A stretch of DNA of 64,000 nt from Rhizobium skierniewicense. Its GTDB lineage: Bacteria; Pseudomonadota; Alphaproteobacteria; Rhizobiales; Rhizobiaceae. Made by a program: the position numbers and the translations under genes. Under the pieces are notes generated by a model, which saw nothing but the letters and a program-made list of their open reading frames with translations, was not told the DNA's origin and did no database searches. The DNA lies in NCBI RefSeq assembly GCF_014196515.1, contig NZ_JACIDV010000003.1:310001-374000 (forward strand), in the 5' to 3' direction. Below, in pieces: positions 42,966 to 52,228 of the stretch (position 1 is its first letter; each line of letters begins with the position of its first letter).

Positions 42966-43978
42966 GAGATCGCCTTTCCTGTCATCGGCGCCGAGGTGCC
43001 AAAAGACCCCGCCAATTCCAGCCAGAAGCCTGTTGACCATGCAAAATGCATGACCATCGCGGCGAAGGCTGCCAGGGGACCATAAGGGTTTTTCTGAGCA
43101 ACGGCCATCCAAAGCCCGTAACCGAGGCATGCGGCGATCCAAAGGCAGAGGGGCAAGAGCGCAATCCAATGGAAAACACCCAGCAGAGCCAGGAGCGCAA
43201 CGGGCATGACGGCCAGTGGAATCATCTGGCGAATTTTCGGTAGAGAACGGTGCTTCAATAGGTTCTTTGCACGTCCCCGGCCATAGGCCATGTATTGCTT
43301 GAACAGGGGTCGCACATCTGCGCGTGGATAGTAGGTCATGCGGGTCTTGTCGGTCATCCAGATGCGGAAACCGGATTTGCGAAGCCTGAAATCCAGCTCG
43401 GCATCTTCATTGTGACTAAAGCTCTCGTCATAGCCGCCGACAGTCTTGAATGCGGAAATCCGCATCAGTGCGTGATGGCCATGGTCGATCCAATGGCCCT
43501 TTGCCCCCTCGCGGTGCTTCGAGCCCCCATTGCCGAGTTTGGAGTTCTGAGCGATGGCCGTGGCTTTCTGGAAGGTCCCATGCCCAACCGTATCCATCGC
43601 GACGACAACCGAGTCAGCGTTTGTTTGAACAGCATCTTCCAGCAGGCGATGGCAATAATCGTCGGGATAATCGCCATGCGCGTCGATGCGAATGAGATAA
43701 TCATATCCCTCGCTGAACATATCGACGGCAAGATTGATCCCCGCACTCTGAATGCGCTTTGGATTGGCGAGAAGAAGGATCCTGGGATCCTGCGTGGAAA
43801 ACCTGGCGACGATGTCGCGTGTGCCATCCGTGCTTCCGCCGTCTGCCACGATGATACGGTCTTGAGAATTGTTGAGCGTGCTGGAAAATTTCAGCAGCAG
43901 ATCATCGATCGTCCGTGCCTCGTTGAGGCAAGGAATGACAATCAAAGTTTTTACGTCTGGAATGGTTTGCAACTTCAT
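42962..43978 (-). CDS. exoA: Succinoglycan glycosyltransferase ExoA
   Basis: A family 2 membrane glycosyltransferase of 338 residues. The GT-A core has TLIVIPCLNEARTIDDLLL, RIIVADGGSTDGTRDIV and IRIDAHGDYPDDY, and later SHNEDAELDFRLRKSG. Hydrophobic segments lie near 245-320. In S. meliloti ExoA adds the first glucose by a beta-1,3 linkage to the galactose placed by ExoY. The ATG at 43978 has GGGG 6 bases upstream and follows the exoL stop; a TTG at 43993 would add five residues. Confidence 0.92.
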   Translation of the reverse strand: MKLQTIPDVKTLIVIPCLNEARTIDDLLLKFSSTLNNSQDRIIVADGGSTDGTRDIVARFSTQDPRILLLANPKRIQSAGINLAVDMFSEGYDYLIRIDAHGDYPDDYCHRLLEDAVQTNADSVVVAMDTVGHGTFQKATAIAQNSKLGNGGSKHREGAKGHWIDHGHHALMRISAFKTVGGYDESFSHNEDAELDFRLRKSGFRIWMTDKTRMTYYPRADVRPLFKQYMAYGRGRAKNLLKHRSLPKIRQMIPLAVMPVALLALLGVFHWIALLPLCLWIAACLGYGLWMAVAQKNPYGPLAAFAAMVMHFAWSTGFWLELAGSFGTSAPMTGKAIS

Positions 43979-43989
43979 GGTTGACCCCG

Positions 43990-45174
43990 TCAAGCGGTTG
44001 ATAGTTTTGCTGCAACGGAGCGGCCATTGTGCGGCGCTGCCAATGACGCAAGTTTATGAACGAGTTGGATGCAGTCCTGATGATCCGTCACCCAGTGATC
44101 ACGATTGATGGATGCAAGGTTTCTAAACGATTCAAGATAGGCTGGCTCATTCATCTGCTGGAAAAGTGCCGCAAGAGTGTCAGTGTTGGCAATTGGAAGA
44201 ACATGTCCGATGTTTCTCGTCTCCAGAAAACGCGCTGTTTCTGTTCCCGCCACTGCAATGGGAAGAGTGCCATACAGACAGCCTTCATAGAGCCTGTTTG
44301 GCAGCAACCAGCTTGAGTTTTGGCCCTCTTCGAAGAAATCTATCGCCCACGTGAAATGCACATCATGATAGATCGAGGCCAAATCTTCGGGATTCTTGTA
44401 TGGCCCTCTAAAATTCAGATGAGGCGCATTGGCGACGAAACCATCGAAATCGTCGAACTCGGAGTAGGCCGGGCGACCGCGCAGGACGATCTCGACTTTT
44501 CCATCCATCCGCTTTGCAAAATCCGCGAGAATCTCGAGCGATTTTCGGCAACGCAGCGCGCCAAACCAACCGATTTTCCAGGGTTCACCGGCCTTTGGCG
44601 CGCGGGGCTGCGGGGAAATCTGCGCTTGGTTTCCGTCAAGAAGAAGAACTTTGTTTTCCTGCAACAGCACGGGCAAGGCCAAGCCTGAGCGCGGTGCGAA
44701 ATACCGGCTCACAAATGCCGGGGAACTGGTGATCAGCAGCTTGGCGTCTTTGGCGAAATAGCGTTGTGCGGCGTTCACAAGCTTCCCTGCAGGGCCTTCG
44801 TTCAGCAACAGACGGTGGATATCGAGGCACTCGTAGACCACAGGGACATCGCGCCCGTAAATGCTCGACGCGCGGCGTGATAAAGCGAGCATCTCAAGAT
44901 TACGTGCGATGATGACATCCGGCCTCGTCACGTTTTTTAGAAGGCGCTTGAGGGAAAAGCTCGATTTTACGACAGACTGGATTCGCTGGACGAACTGCCC
45001 ATCCGCTGTCTCGCCCAAGAGGGTGGGCGTGACGCCGTCGACGGTCGCTAGGCTGTTTTTACCGCGCGTAAATCCTGCGAGGCTGACCTTTGCTCCACCC
45101 GCCTGCAGCGTCATGACCCGCCGGCGGATGGCCGGGTCGGCTAGGTCGTGAGCGAGATAGAGAATATGCGTCAT
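43990..45174 (-). CDS. exoL: Succinoglycan glycosyltransferase ExoL
   Basis: A 394-residue GT-B-type glycosyltransferase. The N-terminus MTHILYLAHDLADPAIRRRVMTLQ and C-terminal parts GWFGALRCRKSLEIL and VEIVLRGRPAY match ExoL. In S. meliloti it adds the second glucose by a beta-1,4 linkage to the growing lipid-linked unit. AGGA precedes the ATG at 45174. It is 53 bases from exoK and 11 bases upstream of exoA. Confidence 0.9.
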   Translation of the reverse strand: MTHILYLAHDLADPAIRRRVMTLQAGGAKVSLAGFTRGKNSLATVDGVTPTLLGETADGQFVQRIQSVVKSSFSLKRLLKNVTRPDVIIARNLEMLALSRRASSIYGRDVPVVYECLDIHRLLLNEGPAGKLVNAAQRYFAKDAKLLITSSPAFVSRYFAPRSGLALPVLLQENKVLLLDGNQAQISPQPRAPKAGEPWKIGWFGALRCRKSLEILADFAKRMDGKVEIVLRGRPAYSEFDDFDGFVANAPHLNFRGPYKNPEDLASIYHDVHFTWAIDFFEEGQNSSWLLPNRLYEGCLYGTLPIAVAGTETARFLETRNIGHVLPIANTDTLAALFQQMNEPAYLESFRNLASINRDHWVTDHQDCIQLVHKLASLAAPHNGRSVAAKLSTA

Positions 45175-45227
45175 AAAAAGCGTCCTGAAAAAAGGTGGTC
45201 GAGACAATTTACCGAAACGTTGTCGCG

Positions 45228-46019
45228 TTAGTTTGACGCGCAGGCAACGGATTCAGGAAATTGGCATTTGTCGCCGAGTGCCGTAAACGCCATCTGTTCA
45301 ACGCTCATGACGGTCGGGCCCGTGTAGGCGAATTTGCCCATCCAGCTTTTCAACGTGTCAGTGCCCCAAAGGCTGAAGAAAATCTTCTGCGGGTTTTGTG
45401 GAATTTTGGATGCATCCGTTACTTCGTGCACCATTTTGCCGTTGACGTAATAACGCAAGCGCGCAGGCTCCCAAACAAACGCGTAGTCGTTGAAAGCCTT
45501 GTCCGCTCCGCCCTCGACATCGACAAGTTTTTCGTTGCCACCCTTGGCAGATACATACTGATTTAACTGAACCTCGGAGCTGTTCTTGCCAAGAACTTCC
45601 ATATCGATTTCGTCATGGGGTTTCTTGTCCGTGGGGCCGATATAGGTAAAGAATGCAGAGTTCAGACCCGATCCGGGTGCCGTTTTGATTCGCGCCTCAT
45701 ATGTGCCGTAACGGTAACGACCCTTGGTCTGGATTTCCCCACACGAGTAGTTGCGGTCACCGGCCTTGCCTTCCTGATAGCCGAGTTGCAACTGCCCGCC
45801 TTCGAATTTCACGAGCTTCTTAGACCAGGTGCAATTTTGATGCGGACCATTGTTCCAGCCGTCGGAGACGTACCAGAAGGAGCGATCCATGCTGTCAAAT
45901 TTTTCGACAAATGACTTGCCGTTGTCTTCCTGCGCCATTGCAGCGGGTGCACCGAGGCTCATAGCGAGCAGTGCTGCCGTGATCAGGCGCGACTGAGAAA
46001 ATATGAAAGATGCGGTCAT
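45228..46019 (-). CDS. exoK: Endo-beta-1,3-1,4-glycanase ExoK
   Basis: A secreted GH16 endoglycanase of 263 residues that cleaves nascent succinoglycan to give low-molecular-weight chains. A Sec signal peptide ends GAPAAMAQ (about residue 30). The catalytic box is DEIDMEVLG with nucleophile E137 and acid/base E141; EARIKTAPGSGLNSAFFTY precedes it. It starts 4 bases after the exoH stop. Export in S. meliloti is also linked to the PrsDE system for a related enzyme (ExsH), but ExoK has a normal signal peptide here. Confidence 0.95.
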   Translation of the reverse strand: MTASFIFSQSRLITAALLAMSLGAPAAMAQEDNGKSFVEKFDSMDRSFWYVSDGWNNGPHQNCTWSKKLVKFEGGQLQLGYQEGKAGDRNYSCGEIQTKGRYRYGTYEARIKTAPGSGLNSAFFTYIGPTDKKPHDEIDMEVLGKNSSEVQLNQYVSAKGGNEKLVDVEGGADKAFNDYAFVWEPARLRYYVNGKMVHEVTDASKIPQNPQKIFFSLWGTDTLKSWMGKFAYTGPTVMSVEQMAFTALGDKCQFPESVACASN

Positions 46020-46023
46020 GGTG

Positions 46024-47172
46024 TCACCTATGTCGTTGCGAGTAGGTTGTGTCTGCCGATGTTGGACGCGATCTTGCTGAGGCAGTCGAAGTCAAAGGCG
46101 TAAGCCCTTTCTGCTTGCTGCTGCGGCTTCCCGTCAGAACGGCGTAAAGCGATGGAAACCTGGACCGAACCTGAGCATCTGTGATGATGAGGATGACGAA
46201 GGACGACAATACGGCGCCGATATAGAAGGCTGGATAGAAGTCCGGGCCTCCCTTGTTCCAGATCATCCACATGATGACGAGCAGGGGGTAGTGGGCACAA
46301 AAAATCCAGAAGCTGAGACTGCCCGTCTGCGAAAGGCGGCGCCCGGCCCGGCTTTCGATCATGATCGAGGAGAACGCCCACAGTCCGATTGCGCCGGCAA
46401 CCGCCAGAAGGTTTCTCAGCAGGTTCAATTCGAAGGTGAACGCCGGCCCCGTGAAATACAGCCCTGTCGCCAGCAAAGTTGCTGCAACCATGATGGCGAG
46501 CGTTATTCTACCAGCATAGGGATCGAGCGTTTTTAAATCGACCTTGTGGAGCGCAAGCGCGATGCCGAGCGAAAAGCTGAAGAGGATCGATTTTTTCTGA
46601 ACGATCCAGATTGGGAGATCCGGCAGTGCCGTCAGCACGAGCAGAACCACAAGCGTCGGCCAGGGAAAACGCTGGACCAGAAATGCAAGGATCGGGGATA
46701 GCAGAATGCAGACAAAGAGATCGCGGAGGAAATACAGGGGAATGTTGAGGGGAAATTCCTCAACAGCCGCGCCATGGTTCATGATTTCGCGTGCGGTCGC
46801 ACTCCACAAATCCGGGAAATATCCCACGCCGACGCCAAAGCGCTGCATCACAAGGACGCCTAAAAACAGGAGCCCGTTCCACAACAGGAACGGTAGCAAC
46901 ACGGTTCTCGTCTTGGACTTGATCGTCGCTGGGTAGTCAAAGTCCGCCAATCCGCGCCTGAAAAGCAGATAGCCAGAAATCGCGCTGAGACAAGGAACGC
47001 CTATGCGGAACAATGCGTCACCTAAAAACACACGTACCCAGTCGAAGAAGCCGTAAGCACCCAGAAAGGGGCTGGTTTCAGGATCGTGCGGTACGTGCAC
47101 GAACACAATTCCGGATATCAAGACTATGCGCATCAGATTGATACGGGAGGATAGGTTCTGATCAAAAGTCAC
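46024..47172 (-). CDS. exoH: Succinoglycan succinyltransferase ExoH
   Basis: An inner-membrane acyltransferase-3 family protein of 382 residues with about ten hydrophobic segments. It has the family motifs RINLMRIVLISGIVFVHVPHD (with the conserved histidine), FRIGVPCLSAISGYLLFRRG and LSFWIFCAHYPLLVIMW. In S. meliloti ExoH puts succinyl groups on the polymer and affects its cleavage. The start is judged to be GTG at 47172, with AAGGG 7 bases upstream. A longer reading to 47310 is arginine-rich and unlike the family. It follows exoT after a long, gene-free 359 bases. Confidence 0.9.
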   Translation of the reverse strand: MTFDQNLSSRINLMRIVLISGIVFVHVPHDPETSPFLGAYGFFDWVRVFLGDALFRIGVPCLSAISGYLLFRRGLADFDYPATIKSKTRTVLLPFLLWNGLLFLGVLVMQRFGVGVGYFPDLWSATAREIMNHGAAVEEFPLNIPLYFLRDLFVCILLSPILAFLVQRFPWPTLVVLLVLTALPDLPIWIVQKKSILFSFSLGIALALHKVDLKTLDPYAGRITLAIMVAATLLATGLYFTGPAFTFELNLLRNLLAVAGAIGLWAFSSIMIESRAGRRLSQTGSLSFWIFCAHYPLLVIMWMIWNKGGPDFYPAFYIGAVLSSFVILIITDAQVRSRFPSLYAVLTGSRSSKQKGLTPLTSTASARSRPTSADTTYSQRHR

Positions 47173-47531
47173 GTCAGTACCCTTATTTACTGAGCGGCCT
47201 CTCCCTAAGCCGCGGTGCAACCATAACGAACGTGCGTCCGAGAGACGGAGTCTCGGTTCTAGTTGCGGACAAAATGTGGCAACGCGGCATAGGTTCCGTC
47301 GAAATATCACAGGTGAATCTGTGTACTAGCCGGGTCCCGATTTCAGAGAAATTTTTAAATCATTGTTTCCAATAAACAATATCCAGAAACGGCATTTTTT
47401 GTCTTTAAGGTTGATGATGAAATTTAAGGCAACTAAAGTTGCTGCAATGCAAAAACACACCGGCTTTTAGCGCGGGAATCTGAGGCGCTACGTTGAAAGC
47501 AGGCTGCTTTGTGGCTACTTGGCCCAGTCAT
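47173..47531. promoter_or_regulatory. Gene-free region between exoT and exoH, likely exoH promoter region
   Basis: These 359 bases separate the end of exoT from the start of exoH on the same strand and are more AT-rich than the surrounding genes. They hold a perfect inverted repeat, ATTGTTT (47362-47368) and AAACAAT (47374-47380), with a 5-base spacer, plus GCAACT/AGTTGC near 47432-47445. I see no open frame with a ribosome site. In S. meliloti exoH has its own promoter bound by MucR; whether this repeat is a MucR site is inference. S. meliloti carries exoI in this position, and it is absent here. Confidence 0.5.
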
Positions 47532-49013
47532 TCAAGCAGGTCCTGCCGCTGCCTGCTTCGTTTTCCGGTCACGCACCAGACCAACAATCTTTTGAAGCAG
47601 GACACGTTCGGTCAGCAGGACCAGAACAGCGTATACCACGCCGCCCACGACCGCTCCCACCAGTACCTGCATATAGGCGTGCGGCAGGCTTGCTTCGAAT
47701 ACATGCAGGACATATCGCACGCAAAGCGCCATAACGAATGCGGCAATCATCGGCCTGCTGCTGACATACATACCCCGAAGAAGGGGAGTTTCGCTTGCCC
47801 GGAATACCGCCCAGGAATAGGCGACAAGTGTGACAGCATTGACAATGCACAGCCAAACCATCGCGTCGATCAGTGTTCCATAAAGAGCAGCCAGCCAGAC
47901 GGCAATGGTGGTGACGACTGCGCGGATCGTTGCGGACCAAAACAGGACACGACCGTATCCGGCACCCTTAAGATAAGGAATGAAGGTACTGCACGGCGTC
48001 AAAATGGCTTTCGATAGGGCCAGAAGCCCTAGCACCGGCCAGGCGTAGGCCCAGTTCGGTCCAAAAATCACCAACATCGCAGGCTCGGCAATAGCCCAGA
48101 GCCCGAACATCATGGGCGCCAACAACACGGTTAGCACCTGCGTGCTGAACATCAGCGCTTCACGACGACGATTCTTGTCATCCATCATGCGGCTGAACGC
48201 GGGAAATAGGACACCCATGACGGCAGAAAGAACCACCTGGTTCGGAATGCTGGCGAAACGGTTGGATGCCGAGTATGCACCAGCATCCGCAAGGCCGAGA
48301 TAGCGCGCAATGATAACCATCGGCGATTGAAAAGTGACGAAGTTGGCGATTTCTGACCCCATCAATCCGGAGCTGAAACCCAGGAGAGGTATGAGACGCT
48401 TTGGCTTCATGATGAAGGCTGGCTTGTAGCGCGAGACGGCATAAAGGCCGACAAGTCGAATTAGCGCTGCGGCGAAAAGCTGTATGACCAGTGCCCATAC
48501 CCCGAAGCCTGAAAATGCAAGGATGACCGCAAGGATGGCAGCGGCACTTTCGGACGTCATGCTCCAGATGGCGTCCTTGCTGAAATTCATGCGCCTCGCC
48601 AGAAGCGAATAGGCGACGTCGCCCGCCAGCTGCAACGGAATAAGGAAAGCCATGATGCGAAGCAGATAGGCGCTTTCGACCGCACCCAACAAACCGCCGA
48701 AAAACTCCGCTCCGAAATAAAGAATGGCTGCCATGGTGCAGGAAATCGCCAGATTGGCCCAGAAGACGGTGTGGATCGTGTCCATATCCTCTTCTTTCTC
48801 GACGATCAGCGCCGACGTCAGTCCCGCACCGGCAATCATTGTGAGGAACTGGACGACGGTTAGCCCGACCGCAACGACGCCAAACTCTTCAGGCGTCAAC
48901 AATCGGGCAAGAATTGGTACTGTGACAAACTTAAGCCCGAATGTGCCTGTTTTTGACAATATGCTCCAGCCGACATTTGCGGTAATCGTCTTGACGCTCG
49001 GAGCAGGGGGCAT
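47532..49013 (-). CDS. exoT: Succinoglycan flippase/transport protein ExoT (Wzx-like)
   Basis: An inner-membrane polysaccharide transporter of 493 residues with about twelve to fourteen hydrophobic segments. The N-terminal TITANVGWSILSKTGTFGLKFVTVPILARLLTPEEFG is the Wzx/PST-family signature, with ALIVEKEEDMDTIHTVFW following. It moves or helps polymerise lipid-linked repeat units with ExoP and ExoQ. The ATG at 49013 has AGGA 7 bases upstream. It is divergent from exoW across about 114 bases and heads the leftward exo genes. Confidence 0.93.
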   Translation of the reverse strand: MPPAPSVKTITANVGWSILSKTGTFGLKFVTVPILARLLTPEEFGVVAVGLTVVQFLTMIAGAGLTSALIVEKEEDMDTIHTVFWANLAISCTMAAILYFGAEFFGGLLGAVESAYLLRIMAFLIPLQLAGDVAYSLLARRMNFSKDAIWSMTSESAAAILAVILAFSGFGVWALVIQLFAAALIRLVGLYAVSRYKPAFIMKPKRLIPLLGFSSGLMGSEIANFVTFQSPMVIIARYLGLADAGAYSASNRFASIPNQVVLSAVMGVLFPAFSRMMDDKNRRREALMFSTQVLTVLLAPMMFGLWAIAEPAMLVIFGPNWAYAWPVLGLLALSKAILTPCSTFIPYLKGAGYGRVLFWSATIRAVVTTIAVWLAALYGTLIDAMVWLCIVNAVTLVAYSWAVFRASETPLLRGMYVSSRPMIAAFVMALCVRYVLHVFEASLPHAYMQVLVGAVVGGVVYAVLVLLTERVLLQKIVGLVRDRKTKQAAAGPA

Positions 49014-49127
49014 GCGTGCATCCTATAAATTCGGAGGCCAGTGGGGGCTGGCAGGGGGTTAGCCACTCATCGGGGCCGCTCTTTTTATCGGGCCCGACAC
49101 TTCTTGATCAACACAAGGGGCGAAACA

Positions 49128-50093
49128 ATGGCGAAATTTACAGTCGTTATTCCTTATTATCAAAAACAGCATGGCGTTCTTGGCCGTGCATTGGCCTCGG
49201 TTTTTTCCCAGACCCTTCAGGATTTCGATCTCGTCATCGTGGATGATGAATCGCCCTATCCGATTGAGAAAGAGATGGCCGACCTCAGCGCAGACCAACA
49301 GGCGCGCATCAAAGTTGTCAAGCAGGCGAATGCTGGTCCAGGGGGAGCGCGCAACACAGGCCTCGACAACGTGCCTGCAGAAACAACCTACGTCGCTTTC
49401 CTCGATTCGGATGATATGTGGACACCAGACCACTTGAAGAATGCCGCTTTCAGCCTCGATACGTTTGGCGGCGAGTGCTACTGGGCGTCGATGCAGGCGA
49501 GTGACGAGTTCTATTATCACTTCGCTATTGCGGAACTGGAGAATGACGAAGGCGCAAAACGCCTGTCGGAGTCACCCAAAATCATCGAATTGCCGGATCT
49601 TGCCAGCGTCATGTTGCGCAACTGGAGCTTTTTGCACCTGTCGTGCATGGTCATAGGCCGGCCGCTCTTCGAGAAGATACGGTTCGACCCGGTCTTGCGC
49701 CTTGCGGCCGAAGACGTCCTGTTTTTCTGCGATTGCATTCTGGCATCCAAGCGTTCGCTGCTCTGTGATGATGCCGGTGCCATGCGTGGCATGGGCGTCA
49801 ACATTTTTCATAGCATCGACAACACCTCGCCGGAATTTCTGCGTCAGCAGTTCAACACCTGGGTGGCGCTCGACACGTTGCAGAGCCGCTTTGCCCAACG
49901 TCCAGCGGATGTTGCGTCCATCGCATCCTACAAGAACACGGCCCGCAAGCAGGCCTTGTGGAGCCAGGCCGGCAAGCTGAAACAGCGCAAGGCACCGGAA
50001 TTGGGCCTTTTGTTCAAATGGATGATGCGTGATCCGGCGATCTTGCGTGCTGCACTCGAGTTGGGAACGGGCAAACTCGCTCGCCCGAAATAA
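49128..50093 (+). CDS. exoW: Succinoglycan glycosyltransferase ExoW
   Basis: A family 2 glycosyltransferase of 321 residues. It has FTVVIPYYQKQHGVLGRALASV, LVIVDDESPYPIEKEM and FLDSDDMWTPDHL. In S. meliloti ExoW adds the sixth glucose by a beta-1,3 linkage. The ATG at 49128 has AGGGG 8 bases upstream; an open frame reaches back to 49041 but begins in the exoT promoter region with unrelated residues. exoV follows 38 bases downstream. Confidence 0.92.
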   Translation: MAKFTVVIPYYQKQHGVLGRALASVFSQTLQDFDLVIVDDESPYPIEKEMADLSADQQARIKVVKQANAGPGGARNTGLDNVPAETTYVAFLDSDDMWTPDHLKNAAFSLDTFGGECYWASMQASDEFYYHFAIAELENDEGAKRLSESPKIIELPDLASVMLRNWSFLHLSCMVIGRPLFEKIRFDPVLRLAAEDVLFFCDCILASKRSLLCDDAGAMRGMGVNIFHSIDNTSPEFLRQQFNTWVALDTLQSRFAQRPADVASIASYKNTARKQALWSQAGKLKQRKAPELGLLFKWMMRDPAILRAALELGTGKLARPK

Positions 50094-50131
50094 GCTTGCT
50101 TGCCACTCATATTTTTATTCAGGAGTAGTCC

Positions 50132-51100
50132 ATGAGACCTTATCATTGGGAATCGCATCACGGCAATTTCGGCGATGACCTTAATCTATGGCTTTGGGAT
50201 TTTCTGCTGCCTGGTTTGCGGGATGTTCATCCGGACGTTCTGCTTGTTGGCGTTGGAACTGTCCTGAACGATGTTCTCTTTCCGCCAACGCAGCGCAAGC
50301 TGATTGTCGGAAGTGGTTACGGCTATGGCGCTGTGCCGGATATTTCGAACCGCGATCTTTGGGATATACGCTGCGTTCGCGGAGAGATGACAGCAGGCAA
50401 GCTTGGCCTTCCGCCTGAGATGGGGATTGTCGATCCAGCCGTCATGGTCACGGAGATGCCTGACTTCCAAAATCTCCCCAAAATCCACAAGAAGACGTTT
50501 GTTCCCCATTGGGAATCGGCGGAATTCGGTATGTGGGAAGCTGTGTGCGAGCCTGCGGGTCTGACCTATCTCGACCCGCGTGGTGAAGCCAAGGCAGTCA
50601 TCAAGCATATCGCCCAATCGGAATTCATTGTGGCCGAATCCATGCATGGCGCAATTCTGGCCGATGCTTTCCGTGTGCCATGGGTTGCGGTCAGCACATC
50701 AACCTCCATCAACAGCTTCAAGTGGAGCGATTGGGCCGGCAGTGTCGGGGTAAAATATGAGCCGCGTTACATCCCGGTTTCCACACGCGCCGAAGCGGCG
50801 AAGAAGGGCTCCAAGTTCTGGGGAATGAGTTTCCCGCCACCGCCGCCGCCGGTGATTGTCGAACAGACATCGGCATCTGGATCGACAGCGCCCGCGCATG
50901 AGGGCGACGTTCTCGTTCGCCCGCAGGAGGAACAGCGTTCTCTGCGGAAACTGGCAAAGCAGGTTCTTGCAGCGCCATCGACGCTCGCTCTTTGGCAGGC
51001 AAGCCGCGCCGAACCGCGTCTCAGCCCGGACGGTCGACTCGAGGAGCGCAAACAGCGTTTTCAAGCTGTCTTGGAAACGATCAAAAAAGACTATTTCTGA
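50132..51100 (+). CDS. exoV: Succinoglycan ketal pyruvate transferase ExoV
   Basis: A polysaccharide pyruvyl transferase of 322 residues that adds a pyruvyl ketal, from phosphoenolpyruvate, to the terminal glucose of the side chain. Family blocks are MRPYHWESHHGNFGDDLNLWLWDFLLPGL, LVGVGTVLND, VRGEMTAGKLGLP and FIVAESMHGAILADAFRVPWVAV. AGGAG lies 6 bases before the ATG. The C-terminal 100 residues include a proline-rich PPPPPPV stretch. It follows exoW in the same direction and converges on exoU. Confidence 0.93.
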   Translation: MRPYHWESHHGNFGDDLNLWLWDFLLPGLRDVHPDVLLVGVGTVLNDVLFPPTQRKLIVGSGYGYGAVPDISNRDLWDIRCVRGEMTAGKLGLPPEMGIVDPAVMVTEMPDFQNLPKIHKKTFVPHWESAEFGMWEAVCEPAGLTYLDPRGEAKAVIKHIAQSEFIVAESMHGAILADAFRVPWVAVSTSTSINSFKWSDWAGSVGVKYEPRYIPVSTRAEAAKKGSKFWGMSFPPPPPPVIVEQTSASGSTAPAHEGDVLVRPQEEQRSLRKLAKQVLAAPSTLALWQASRAEPRLSPDGRLEERKQRFQAVLETIKKDYF

Positions 51101-51104
51101 GATA

Positions 51105-51139
51105 CAACGCCGCTTGGTTTTAAGAATTGAGCGGCGTTG
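51105..51139. terminator. Hairpin between convergent exoV and exoU
   Basis: CAACGCCGCT at 51105-51114 is mirrored by AGCGGCGTTG at 51130-51139. The right arm lies inside the last codons of exoU and the left arm just after the exoV stop. No T-run is seen, so it may be a weak bidirectional terminator. Confidence 0.55.
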
Positions 51140-52115
51140 CCCTTAGAAGATATCTGATGTCTGCGGTCTGCTGAGGCTTTTTTTGGAATTGTGCGGTTTT
51201 ATCTCGCATGATGCCTCGCACGATTGCTGGCACGGCGGGGAGGCGGCTCAGCGCATGAGACATCGCTGCACCCATGCCGCCCTTTGATTTGGCATCCAGG
51301 AAATCGCGCAGCTCGAATTTTTCGCGGATATGGCGCTCGTGTTCGAGAAGAACGACTTTTTCCTCTTCCTTGAGCGGATAGGCGGCCAGGATCCTCTGAT
51401 CAGCCTCGAAGAGCTGTTTCAGATCGTCCGTGCGATGGCTGCCACTCAGGGAGTCACCCCTGACAATGGCGCCATAGCCACAATTGCGAATGACCTTGTA
51501 GCGCGCGCCGCAAGCGAGGGCGCGAACGTAAATTTCATAGTCTTCGCCCAATCGCAAAGCTTCATCGTACCTTAATCCGTGCTTTTCCAGGAATGCGCGA
51601 CGGATGACCGGCTTCAAAAATCCTGTTTCGCCGCGTTCCACGCCCCGTTTGGAAATGTTGCCTTCAATGAATTCCGCCAGCTCGAGAAAATGCTCTTCGG
51701 GAGCAAAACGAGCGGGACGTATGGAGGATGCGCTCGCGACCGATTGCTGGATGAACGCGATATTGTCGGCAACGAGGTCCCAATCATCGGTTTCCAGCAT
51801 GGCCGAGAAGCGGCCTTCGAAGAAAAAGTCATCGGCATCGAGAATGCTGATCAGCGGTGATGTCGACAGGGAGATCGCATGATTGCGTGCGGCAGATGGC
51901 CCGCGATTAACGTCAAAACGCTCGACTTTCAGCCGCCCTGTTCCATCGTCACACGCCTGCGCGACCACGCTCGTCGCGTCCGTCGAACCGTCATCGATGA
52001 CGACGACTTCCGCGACTTCGGGCTCAGACAGTGCTGACATGATGGCAGTTCTGATGGTGTCAGACGCGTTTTTCGCAGCGATGATTACACAAATGGATTG
52101 TAAGCCCGAAGCCAT
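51120..52115 (-). CDS. exoU: Succinoglycan glycosyltransferase ExoU
   Basis: A family 2 glycosyltransferase of 331 residues. It has ICVIIAAKNASDTIRTAIMSAL, VVVIDDGSTDATSVV and ILDADDFFFEGRF, and KRGVERGETGFLKPVIRRAFLE later. In S. meliloti ExoU adds the fifth glucose (beta-1,6). It stands alone on the minus strand between exoV and the exoX-like gene, with its start 113 bases left of the end of the latter. The assignment relies on position and on the ExoO-like middle block. Confidence 0.88.
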   Translation of the reverse strand: MASGLQSICVIIAAKNASDTIRTAIMSALSEPEVAEVVVIDDGSTDATSVVAQACDDGTGRLKVERFDVNRGPSAARNHAISLSTSPLISILDADDFFFEGRFSAMLETDDWDLVADNIAFIQQSVASASSIRPARFAPEEHFLELAEFIEGNISKRGVERGETGFLKPVIRRAFLEKHGLRYDEALRLGEDYEIYVRALACGARYKVIRNCGYGAIVRGDSLSGSHRTDDLKQLFEADQRILAAYPLKEEEKVVLLEHERHIREKFELRDFLDAKSKGGMGAAMSHALSRLPAVPAIVRGIMRDKTAQFQKKPQQTADIRYLLRATPLNS

Positions 52116-52228
52116 GCCGTTTCCCTGCAGTGTTACGTCGTTGTTTTCTCAACGTAGAAAATGTCAGAGATATGGACAGACGGGTGTTATTTCGCAATTG
52201 CGAAAAGGAATGGTGTAGGGATCAGGTC

